DNA of 6,620 nt, taken from assembly GCA_003153655.1 (NCBI GenBank), contig PMAK01000122.1:14003-20622 (forward strand), given 5' to 3'. The notes beneath the pieces are model-generated. The model was not told where the DNA came from. It did not search any database and saw only the letters and a list, made by a program, of their open reading frames with translations. A program made the translations under genes and the position numbers. Source of the DNA: Phycisphaerales bacterium (GTDB lineage: Bacteria > Planctomycetota > Phycisphaerae > Tepidisphaerales > Tepidisphaeraceae). Below, piece by piece: positions 1 through 6,620 of the stretch. Every line of letters starts with the position of its first letter. Position 1 is the first letter of the stretch.

Positions 1-2
1 TT

Positions 3-2072
3 ACCGGATTTCAGGAAAAGCTGACAGACAAAACCAAGGCCGAGCTGCGTAGCGGCAGATGGGGATCATTTTATGGCATCGCACCTCACGAGATGAAGGC
101 TGAGACTCAGCGGATCGCCATGAAAGAAAGCCGGCTCGGCATTCCGCTGATTTTCGGCGCTGATTTGATCCACGGATTCCGAACCACCTTCCCCATCCCC
201 CTTGGAGAATCAGCCAGTTGGAACCCGGATCTCATCCAACAGGCCGCCCGGATTACCGCGCGCGAGGCCACCCGCGAAGGCATTCACTGGACCTTTGCCC
301 CGATGATGGACATCTGCCGCGATCCGCGCTGGGGTCGCATCGCCGAAACCCTTGGCGAGGATCCCTATCTCTCCGGCACGTTGGCGGCTGCGATGGTGCA
401 TGGATTCCAGGGCGATTCTTTGGCCGACCCGGACTCTATCGCCGCGTGTGGAAAACATTACGTCGGATATGGCGCTGCCGAGGGTGGCAGAGATTACAAC
501 ACCACCTGGATTCCCGATCCACTCCTCCGCAATGTCTATCTTCGCCCGTTTGCGGCCGCCAGAGAAGCAGGCATCGCCAGCTTCATGTCGGCATTCAATG
601 ATCTCAACGGAGTCCCCGCCAGCGCGAATGCGTTCACGCTTCGTCAGGTGCTGCGCGAAGAATGGAAATTTGATGGTGTCGTGGTCAGCGACTACGAATC
701 CGTCAAAGAACTGATCGAGCATGGCTACGCCGCCGACCCCCGCGACGCCGCAATGAAAGCCATGAACGCCGGCGTCAACATGGAAATGATCAGCACGAGC
801 TATTACGACCACGGCAATTCGCTCGTAAAGAGCGGTGAGGTCAATCCCCGCGTCATCGACGAAGCGGTTCGAAACATCCTTCGATTAAAATTCCGCCTCG
901 ACCTGTTCGGCGCCAGAGGAACGCGCATTCCAGAAACTCCCGCCACCCCCACACCCGACGCGCTGGCTGTGGCCAAACAGTTGGCCGAACAAAGCTTCGT
1001 GCTGATCAAGAACGATCACGCGACACTTCCGCTATCCAGGTCCGTCGGGACGATCGCCATCATCGGCCCGATGGCCAACAGCCCCAAGGATCAGCTCGGC
1101 GCCTGGGCGGCCGACCGCGACAATCCGCCGATCACGCCGCTGACGGCTTTTCGGCAAGCCTTGGGTGAGCAGCATGTCATCTATGTCCGCGCTTTGAAGG
1201 ACACGCAGGACAAAAACCGGCAGGGATTTCCCGCGGCGTTGGAAGCGGCCCGCCGCGCCGATGTTGTGATTCTTTTTCTAGGCGAGGACGAAGGCATGAC
1301 CGGCGAGGCCAGTTCACGGGCGTATCTGAATTTGCCCGGTGCTCAAGAGGAGCTGGCCGCCGAAATAGCCGGCATCGGTAAGCCAACCATCGCGGTAATC
1401 ATGGCAGGCCGGCCGCTCACGTTTCACGACACCGCGCAAAAGATGGATGCAGTCCTATGGGCCTGGCACCCCGGCACCGAAGGCGGCCCCGCCATCGCCG
1501 ACACAATCTTCGGCGATTCCGTCCCCTCCGGGAAATTAACGGTCACCTTCCCCAGAACCATCGGCCAAGTTCCGATCTACTACAACCACATGAACACCGG
1601 CCGCCCGGCATCGGCCACGGGCCCCTTTGCTAAAGAAAAATACACCTCTAAATACATCGACGAAGACTTTGCCCCCGAATACCCCTTCGGCTTCGGCCTC
1701 TCCTACACCACATTCAAATATTCCAATCTGAAACTCTCCGCCCCACAGTTTGTTGACGGCGAAATCACAGTCTCCGCCGAAATTGCCAATACAGGTCAGT
1801 ACGCCGCTGACGACATCGTCCAACTCTACACGCAACAACTGGTCGGCTCCCTCACCCGACCCATTCGCGAACTCAAATCTTTCCAGCGCGTCCATCTCGA
1901 ACCGGGCCAAACAAAAACCATCCGCTTTATGCTGAGACCCAATGACCTTGCCTATTACATCGCAAACAGAATGCGGATAACCGAACCCGGCAAATTCAAC
2001 GTCTGGATCGCCCCGGATTCAGCGTCCGGTTTGCAAGGAGAATTCACGCTTCAAAACCCGTTCGCTCATTGA
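3..2072 (+). CDS. bglX: BglX-like GH3 beta-glucosidase, 5' end outside window
   Basis: Family 3 glycoside hydrolase that removes terminal beta-glucosyl residues from oligosaccharides by a retaining mechanism. The frame is open from base 3, and the residues before the first in-frame ATG (93) already match the family, ending in an LRSGRWGSF segment and QRIAMKESRLGIP. That ATG is therefore internal. From recall of E. coli BglX (765 aa), about 60-70 residues, including any signal peptide, are missing. Numbering from the ATG at 93: GADLIHG (D24), RDPRWGR (76-82), the substrate-binding Lys-His pair (K121, H122) and VVSDYES with the expected nucleophile D200 complete the barrel domain. The alpha/beta sandwich has GEDEGMTGEASSR (397-409), where a Glu is the likely acid/base. 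YPFGFGLSYT (from 530) leads into a C-terminal fibronectin-III-like domain (about 555-645). I saw no PA14 insert. BglX homologues are periplasmic, so a location outside the cytoplasm is inferred. The family call is very secure; the exact glucoside is not. Confidence 0.96.
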   Translation, partial: TGFQEKLTDKTKAELRSGRWGSFYGIAPHEMKAETQRIAMKESRLGIPLIFGADLIHGFRTTFPIPLGESASWNPDLIQQAARITAREATREGIHWTFAPMMDICRDPRWGRIAETLGEDPYLSGTLAAAMVHGFQGDSLADPDSIAACGKHYVGYGAAEGGRDYNTTWIPDPLLRNVYLRPFAAAREAGIASFMSAFNDLNGVPASANAFTLRQVLREEWKFDGVVVSDYESVKELIEHGYAADPRDAAMKAMNAGVNMEMISTSYYDHGNSLVKSGEVNPRVIDEAVRNILRLKFRLDLFGARGTRIPETPATPTPDALAVAKQLAEQSFVLIKNDHATLPLSRSVGTIAIIGPMANSPKDQLGAWAADRDNPPITPLTAFRQALGEQHVIYVRALKDTQDKNRQGFPAALEAARRADVVILFLGEDEGMTGEASSRAYLNLPGAQEELAAEIAGIGKPTIAVIMAGRPLTFHDTAQKMDAVLWAWHPGTEGGPAIADTIFGDSVPSGKLTVTFPRTIGQVPIYYNHMNTGRPASATGPFAKEKYTSKYIDEDFAPEYPFGFGLSYTTFKYSNLKLSAPQFVDGEITVSAEIANTGQYAADDIVQLYTQQLVGSLTRPIRELKSFQRVHLEPGQTKTIRFMLRPNDLAYYIANRMRITEPGKFNVWIAPDSASGLQGEFTLQNPFAH

Positions 2073-2109
2073 TCGCGATCTGAATCCAATCGTGGTTATA
2101 CTCCCGCAC

Positions 2110-4113
2110 ATGGATGCAACCGCATCGCCCACGCAAGAAAAGCCCGTCGCCAAATCTCCGCATCCATGGCCCACCTACGCTCTGCGTGCCGCGGGTTGGC
2201 TTCTCATCGCCGGCATCATCCCAATCGCCATAGTGCTCGGCCTGCGTCTCCGCTACTGGGCGTTCAACATATCCGATCCAATCCGTTTTCTCGACGATAT
2301 GCGCCACGGAACTTTCTGGGGTCTCCTCGCCAGCGGCCCCGAAGGATATCTCAACCAATATGAAAAGATGGACCCCCAAGTCCCGGAGTGGCAGGATTCA
2401 CGCTGGAACCCCTGGCTTGATTACAGCCCCCTTCGACTCCTGGTCATGCGCGAATGGGGCGCATGGCAGCGCGCCCATCATCCGCCAGATCCCAACGCCC
2501 CGCTCATAGACGCCTGGCAGCGGCCGTATTGGTTCAGCGCGCCGGTGCTTCGCTTCAACACGGTTCTCGAAGGACTCTCCGCCATCTTCGCATTTTTACT
2601 GACGCGGTACTGGGTCATCCGCGGATCCGCCGGGGAAAAACGCGGCCATTTCCACGGCATCTGGCAGGGCCTCGTCGCCGCACTCCTCATCTGGTTCAGC
2701 CCCGACCTGATCATAAACGCCCACGTCTGGGCGCAATGGGACACATGGATCGTTCCCTGGTATTTGTGCGCCTGCCTGCTGGCAAGCCTCGACTGGTGGT
2801 TCGCCGCCGGCGTGGCGATCGCGATCGGAGCCAATTTCAAAGGCCAAATGATTCCGATCACGCCGATCTTCATCATCTGGCCACTCGTCCAGGGCCGCGT
2901 TGGCGCAGCCCTGCGATGGTTATGCGGCGGTCTGTTTTGCTACGCTCTCATCACCTCCGGCTGGTTGATCGCCTACCTCCCGCCAAATTTGCTCGCAGCC
3001 GCGCGCGCCACGCAGGCCGATCTCCGCACCGCGGATTTTCCGCCAAACCTCTTCGTCATTCCTCGCATTTTCGACGTCCCCGCCGCCATCTGGATCTTTG
3101 AAATGCTCCTCGCAGTCGCCGCCGTTCCCTGGCTGCTTCGGATATTCATGCCGGCTGTCCCAAAAACCTCCGAGCAGCGATGGAAGATGATTTTACATTC
3201 GCGCTCGACCTGGATCTCCGTCAGCGCAATCCTGATCGTCGCGGTAGTTTTCTGGCCATGGCTCTTGCCGAGAAACCACTCGGGCTGGTATTTCGGCCTC
3301 ATCGCCGGCGTTGCGGCGGCCGCCAGCGCGCTAATGCTCCCCCGCCGTTGCCAGGGCTACGTTCTGGCAGCTATCCTCGGCGGCGGACTCTTCTCCTGCA
3401 TTGCACTGTTCCACGGAAGCACCTGCTGGTGGGATTGCGCCGTTCACTACGGAAGCATCCATTGGCCCTACCTCTTCATCGGCCCCACCAGCAATATCCC
3501 CGCCATTTTTCAACTCCGATTCGGCTGGCCGCGCGACGTCGATCAGATCGTCTTCACGCTTCCCGCGATCCACGGCCATTGGCCGCACTTCATCACCAGC
3601 CGATCCTACTGGCCAGCCTTCGATCTCGATGTCACGGCAAAAGTGATGTTCAATACGATCTACGGAGTCACGCTATTGCTGAGCGGGATCGCCATCGGCA
3701 TTCAAACCCGCCGCAATGATCGCCGCGCCCTCGTTGCGTTTGTCACGCCCTGGATCATGTTCTTCCTCATCCCCGTTCAAATTCAGGAGCGATATCTATT
3801 GTATGGGGCAGCGGCCGCCGCCTGCTGCATCGGCGAGAGCGTTGGGATGACGTTGCTGGGAATTGTCCTGACCCTCTTCAGTCTCATGATGCCGATGAAA
3901 ATCCTGGTGGACATCGGAAGTTCAGATCTCGATCAACTCGGCGAGAACCTCTCCCGTGCCGTCCCATGGCTTTTCTCTCCGGACTCCGGCAACACCATTA
4001 AGCAATATCTGGATGGCACTCAACCCGACATCGCCTGGGGAATCTTGATTGTGGGATTGGTCTTTTTGTATGTCTCCCTGACGCCTTCATCCCGTGCGCG
4101 GCTGCGCGCGTGA
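2110..4113 (+). CDS. Polytopic membrane protein, putative GT-C-type glycosyltransferase
   Basis: Integral membrane protein of 667 aa with roughly ten or more hydrophobic segments. The first is at about 27-45, followed by a long, Trp-rich, probably extracytoplasmic loop (about 46-140). Several features fit GT-C glycosyltransferases, which transfer sugar from a polyprenyl-phosphate donor on the outer membrane face. These are an acidic pair in the first loop (D62, D63), LDYSPLRLL resembling the family's YPPL stretch, WAQWD (207-211) resembling GQxD, FKGQ (K244, Q246) before a hydrophobic helix, and QERYLL (E560, R561, Y562) resembling the HERYL motif near the C-terminus. Acceptor and sugar cannot be told. 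It follows the GH3 gene by 37 bases on the same strand, so co-transcription is likely. The start is uncertain: an in-frame GTG at 2092 would add six residues, and neither start has a clear ribosome binding site. I prefer the ATG. A non-enzymatic membrane protein is possible but less likely. Confidence 0.82.
   Translation: MDATASPTQEKPVAKSPHPWPTYALRAAGWLLIAGIIPIAIVLGLRLRYWAFNISDPIRFLDDMRHGTFWGLLASGPEGYLNQYEKMDPQVPEWQDSRWNPWLDYSPLRLLVMREWGAWQRAHHPPDPNAPLIDAWQRPYWFSAPVLRFNTVLEGLSAIFAFLLTRYWVIRGSAGEKRGHFHGIWQGLVAALLIWFSPDLIINAHVWAQWDTWIVPWYLCACLLASLDWWFAAGVAIAIGANFKGQMIPITPIFIIWPLVQGRVGAALRWLCGGLFCYALITSGWLIAYLPPNLLAAARATQADLRTADFPPNLFVIPRIFDVPAAIWIFEMLLAVAAVPWLLRIFMPAVPKTSEQRWKMILHSRSTWISVSAILIVAVVFWPWLLPRNHSGWYFGLIAGVAAAASALMLPRRCQGYVLAAILGGGLFSCIALFHGSTCWWDCAVHYGSIHWPYLFIGPTSNIPAIFQLRFGWPRDVDQIVFTLPAIHGHWPHFITSRSYWPAFDLDVTAKVMFNTIYGVTLLLSGIAIGIQTRRNDRRALVAFVTPWIMFFLIPVQIQERYLLYGAAAAACCIGESVGMTLLGIVLTLFSLMMPMKILVDIGSSDLDQLGENLSRAVPWLFSPDSGNTIKQYLDGTQPDIAWGILIVGLVFLYVSLTPSSRARLRA
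4096..4109. terminator. Weak GC hairpin at convergent gene ends
   Basis: GCGCG (4096-4100), a four-base loop GCTG, and CGCGC (4105-4109) can form a five-pair, all-GC stem. It lies in the last codons of the membrane-protein gene and just past the end of the facing permease gene. There is no T-tract on either side, so it does not look like a standard intrinsic terminator. It is the only stem I can point to at this junction and may be chance in GC-rich coding sequence. Confidence 0.2.
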
Positions 4114-4119
4114 TCACCT

Positions 4120-4989
4120 TCATCCCTTCATGCCGGTGGTCGCGATCCCCTCAATGAATGATTTCTGCGCCAGAAAAAAAAGCAGCAGCGCCGGCAGAAT
4201 CACCAGAACGCTAGCCGCCATAAGCAAATGCCACGACGTCCCCCCCGCCTTGCTCTGGAAATTTTGCAGCCCCAACACAAGCGTGAATTGCTCGGGCCTC
4301 TGCAGATAAACCAACGGACCCAAAAAATCGTTCCAGATCGATAGAAACGCGAAAAGAGCCACGACGGCCAGCGCCGGCTTGGAAAGCGGCATGATGATCC
4401 GCCAGAAAATTCCGAATTCGCTGCACCCGTCGATCCGCGCGGATTCGGAAAGCTCGTTCGGAATCGTTATGAAAAACTGGCGTAGCAGGAAAATATTGAA
4501 CGCCGATCCAAACCAGAGCGGCACCCAAAGCGGCTTGAATGTCCCCAGCCATGCCATCCCCGTGTGATCTCCAAGCCAGCGAAACAATGAAAACAGCGAA
4601 ACCATCGTCACTGGGAACGGCAGCATCATCGTCGAGAGCATGATGATAAACAGTGCATTTCGTCCGCGAAATCGAAGCCGCGCAAATCCATACGCCGCCA
4701 CCGCGCTCGAAAGCGTAGTGCCGGTCACGCCCAGCACCGCAATCACCAATGTGTTCCGCGTCCAGAGGAGGAAATTCGCCTTCTCATTTCGAAACACATC
4801 AAGGTAATTGTGCCACTGAAACGGATGCGGCAAGATCGTCTGCGTTTTTGCCATGATCGCCGGAAGTGTCTTCAAACTGGTCGAGAGCATCCAGAAAAAT
4901 GGCACAAAGGCGACGACACAAATAACCAGCAGCGTCGAATGAGCGGCGATCTTTCCGAGATATGCTGGGCTTTTGGTTTGCGAGGTCAT
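4120..4989 (-). CDS. Carbohydrate ABC transporter permease, MalG type (CUT1)
   Basis: Inner-membrane permease of 289 aa, the normal length for MalG-like subunits of CUT1 sugar importers. It would pair with the MalF-type protein encoded just upstream to form the translocation pore. Six hydrophobic segments can be followed at roughly 16-36, 80-103, 110-138, 152-172, 204-226 and 255-275. The cytoplasmic EAA loop that docks the ATPase is clear: ELSESARIDG (179-188), then FWRIIMPLSKPAL. The C-terminus GIATTGMKG has the form usual for MalG proteins (GxxxGAxKG), though Met replaces the common Ala. The ATG at 4989 lies 30 bases after the upstream permease stop. A purine-rich GGACGG just before it is a modest ribosome binding site. 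It is the last gene of the minus-strand operon in view and ends six bases from the facing membrane-protein gene. The family is certain; the transported sugar is not shown by the sequence. Confidence 0.96.
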   Translation of the reverse strand: MTSQTKSPAYLGKIAAHSTLLVICVVAFVPFFWMLSTSLKTLPAIMAKTQTILPHPFQWHNYLDVFRNEKANFLLWTRNTLVIAVLGVTGTTLSSAVAAYGFARLRFRGRNALFIIMLSTMMLPFPVTMVSLFSLFRWLGDHTGMAWLGTFKPLWVPLWFGSAFNIFLLRQFFITIPNELSESARIDGCSEFGIFWRIIMPLSKPALAVVALFAFLSIWNDFLGPLVYLQRPEQFTLVLGLQNFQSKAGGTSWHLLMAASVLVILPALLLFFLAQKSFIEGIATTGMKG

Positions 4990-5019
4990 GGCGACCGTCC
5001 GTTTTTGTTATGCAGCCGA

Positions 5020-5910
5020 TTAATTTCCCTGATAGTGCACCCATCGTTTGCTAGACCAGGCGGCCAGCGCCGTCAGCGCCAGCACGATCAACAGCTGCAC
5101 CCACGCCATCGCATTGGCATATCCCATTTTCAAGTAGCTGAATGCGTTGTCGTACAGATACATCGTATAAAAATATGTGCTGCGGGCCGGCCCACCCTGT
5201 GTCATGATGAACGGAAGCACAAACACCTGCAGCGTACCTATGATTCCGATCACAAGGTTGAAGAAAATAATGGGCGAGATCATCGGCAGCGTCACGTGCC
5301 ACGCTCGTCGCAGCGCCGTTGCGCCGTCGATGCTCGCGGCCTCATACAGTTCCCGCGGCACATCCTGCAGACCCGCCAGAAAGATAATCACCGTGTTTCC
5401 AATCCCCCAGACGCTCATCAGCACCAGGGCCGGCATCGCCCAGTGAACATCGGTCAGCCATCCAGGCGTGTTGACGAACCCAACAGCCCGCAGCACCACG
5501 TTGATAAGGCCCAGTTTTGCATTGAAAAGCCAAAGCCAAAGCATGGCCGATGCCGCCGCCGGAACCAGCGACGGCAAAAAGATAATCGTGCGGTAGATCG
5601 ACTGGCCCCGAATCTTCAGGTTTAGCAGCATGGCCATGCCAAGCGCGGCGATCAATCCCAGTGGCAGCGCCATCGCCGCGTAAATCGCCGTGTTAATCAG
5701 AACTTTCCAAAATACCGGGTCCCGGAAAAGCAACCGATAATTCTGCAAACCCTTGAATAGCGGCGGTTGAAGAAGCGAATAATCGCAAAAGCTGTAATAC
5801 AGCGACATAACAATCGGAATAAGTGTGAACGCGAAGAAGCCGATCAGCCACGGCGAAAGAAACGCCATTCCCCGCATAAACGCCCGAGTTTCCGAATGAA
5901 TTCTCGCCAT
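5020..5910 (-). CDS. Carbohydrate ABC transporter permease, MalF type (CUT1)
   Basis: Inner-membrane permease of 296 aa, typical of the shorter MalF/UgpA-like subunits of CUT1 importers and lacking the large periplasmic insert of E. coli MalF. The N-terminus (FMRGMAFLSPWLIGFFAF, then IPIVMSLYYSF) is the standard first membrane helix. NYRLLFRDPVFWKVLINTAIY (57-77, broken here by the family's usual variation) marks the segment before the core domain. The EAA loop is ELYEAASIDGA (187-197), followed by FNxVIG and MTQGGPARST (236-245), both characteristic of the family. The start ATG at 5910 lies 59 bases after the binding-protein stop and has no obvious Shine-Dalgarno site. Its product should form a heterodimer with the MalG-type permease downstream, fed by the binding protein upstream. 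No ATPase gene is adjacent. All family hallmarks are intact and no frameshift is visible. Confidence 0.96.
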   Translation of the reverse strand: MARIHSETRAFMRGMAFLSPWLIGFFAFTLIPIVMSLYYSFCDYSLLQPPLFKGLQNYRLLFRDPVFWKVLINTAIYAAMALPLGLIAALGMAMLLNLKIRGQSIYRTIIFLPSLVPAAASAMLWLWLFNAKLGLINVVLRAVGFVNTPGWLTDVHWAMPALVLMSVWGIGNTVIIFLAGLQDVPRELYEAASIDGATALRRAWHVTLPMISPIIFFNLVIGIIGTLQVFVLPFIMTQGGPARSTYFYTMYLYDNAFSYLKMGYANAMAWVQLLIVLALTALAAWSSKRWVHYQGN

Positions 5911-5969
5911 ATTATTTCAGTTCGTCAGCAATCGCCGCGCACGGAGTCGGTCGCCTCAATCCCAGCGGA

Positions 5970-6620
5970 TCAAAATGCCAAACTCCGCCGCTCGCGCTGA
6001 TCTTCCATGAATCGGTCGTACTTCTGCTGTAGCCGCTCCTGCACTTGACGAAGCCCATCTTCCGGCGTGACCTGCAACAGAATCAACTGTTGCGTGAAAC
6101 TCGTCAGCTCATCGTTGATCTCGGGCAATATGGGAACCAGTTCCGTTGGATGCGCATTGGGACTCGCGGCAAGCTTATCGAAAACGCGGATGTAAGGATT
6201 GTTGTGATGCTCCAGAAATCCATCGGTCACTTTGACCAGCGGCGAAATCTTGCAACCCAGGTTGGCCAGTTTTTCCATCTCGTCCTGCCGATTGACGAAC
6301 GCGATGAATTCAAATGCCTCCTTCTTGTGCTTGGCTCCGCGAGGAATCGTCAGGACATCGCAATTGCAATAGGTCACATCATTCAGCTTCGGATCGGCCG
6401 AGGGAAATACCGCCACCCCCCAATCACTATCCATGGACGGATTGTCATGATGAATCATATTCGCAAAAAATGTTCCCTGCTGCACCATCGCCACGGTGGA
6501 GGCCATGAATGGGTTCTGCGGCGAATCGATCGCCCCAAACCCGCCCGATTGGAAATCCGTCACCGCCTTCGCGCCAAGACGTTTGGAATAGCTTTGAATC
6601 CACTGATAGGCCCGCACCAC
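5970..6620 (-). CDS. ABC sugar-binding protein, C-terminal half only (N-terminus outside window)
   Basis: Extracellular solute-binding protein of the family 1 type, which captures sugar outside the membrane and delivers it to the two permeases encoded next. The frame is open to the right window edge. The 217 residues seen, about half of a usual 400-450 aa protein, lack the signal or lipoprotein peptide and the N-terminal lobe. Recognisable elements, numbered from the edge, are MVQQGTFFA (45-53), where family members have a G-x-aromatic turn, DWGVAVFPSADP (66-77), DVLTIPRGAKHKKEAFEFIAFV (88-109, the conserved segment of the hinge and C-lobe) and a charged helical tail with RQVQERLQQKYDRF. YCNCD (84-88) puts two cysteines one residue apart where many homologues have other residues; C123 is a third. 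The first gene of the operon in view, it overlaps nothing and is followed by a 59-base spacer without a clear terminator. Ligand unknown; a glucan oligosaccharide is a guess from context. Confidence 0.93.
   Translation of the reverse strand: MVRAYQWIQSYSKRLGAKAVTDFQSGGFGAIDSPQNPFMASTVAMVQQGTFFANMIHHDNPSMDSDWGVAVFPSADPKLNDVTYCNCDVLTIPRGAKHKKEAFEFIAFVNRQDEMEKLANLGCKISPLVKVTDGFLEHHNNPYIRVFDKLAASPNAHPTELVPILPEINDELTSFTQQLILLQVTPEDGLRQVQERLQQKYDRFMEDQRERRSLAF

Noticed and set aside
210..812. Minus-strand open frame of 200 codons inside the GH3 gene
   Set aside because: Antisense shadow of highly conserved GH3 catalytic-domain sequence; no recognisable motifs.
2071..2080. Perfect ten-base palindrome GATCGCGATC over the GH3 stop codon
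   Set aside because: The same ten bases recur inside coding sequence near 2817-2826, so this looks like chance in GC-rich DNA rather than an operator.
2454..3101. Plus-strand open frame of 215 codons in another frame of the membrane-protein gene
   Set aside because: Arg- and Pro-rich out-of-frame translation; the overlapping frame has coherent membrane helices and GT-C-like motifs.
3180..3719. Second alternate-frame plus-strand open frame of 179 codons in the membrane-protein gene
   Set aside because: Arg-, His- and Pro-rich shadow with no domain; fully inside a better-supported gene.
4810..5625. Long plus-strand open frame (271 codons) opposite both permease genes
   Set aside because: It lies wholly antisense to two well-supported permeases and the spacer between them. 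The product is rich in His, Arg and Gln with no domain pattern, as expected for the complement of membrane-protein codons in GC-rich DNA.
5911..5969. Spacer between binding-protein and MalF-type genes as a possible attenuating hairpin that sets binding-protein excess
   Set aside because: Such hairpins occur in sugar-importer operons, but I could not find a convincing stem or T-tract in these 59 bases.

Overview
The window carries five protein-coding genes in two convergent blocks, with almost no non-coding DNA. It is moderately GC-rich. The first and last genes run off the window edges. No RNA gene, insertion sequence, CRISPR array or phage gene was seen, and no gene-free stretch exceeds about 100 bases. 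The content suggests the chromosome of a Gram-negative, carbohydrate-degrading bacterium. The style of the transporter proteins, mainly the C-terminal half of the binding protein, and the weak or absent Shine-Dalgarno sites recall Planctomycetota or related soil and freshwater lineages. That is an impression from memory, not a phylogenetic result.

Left block, plus strand (1-4113). The first gene is most of a BglX-like family 3 glycoside hydrolase (exo-beta-glucosidase). Its beginning, presumably including a signal peptide, lies upstream of the window. A 37-base gap, or 19 bases if a GTG start is used, separates it from a large polytopic membrane protein. That protein has the layout and scattered motifs of a GT-C glycosyltransferase, the group that uses polyprenyl-phosphate-linked sugars.

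Right block, minus strand (4120-6620). In transcription order it holds the C-terminal half of an extracellular solute-binding protein, a MalF-type permease and a MalG-type permease. Together they form a CUT1-type carbohydrate ABC importer. No ATPase gene is present here, so the energising subunit is probably encoded elsewhere or shared.

The likely combined role is beta-glucoside or oligosaccharide use: the hydrolase trims oligosaccharides outside the cytoplasm and the importer takes up sugars. The place of the GT-C protein in this scheme is unknown and is the least ordinary part of the window. The two blocks meet tail to tail with six bases between stop codons and no convincing terminator.
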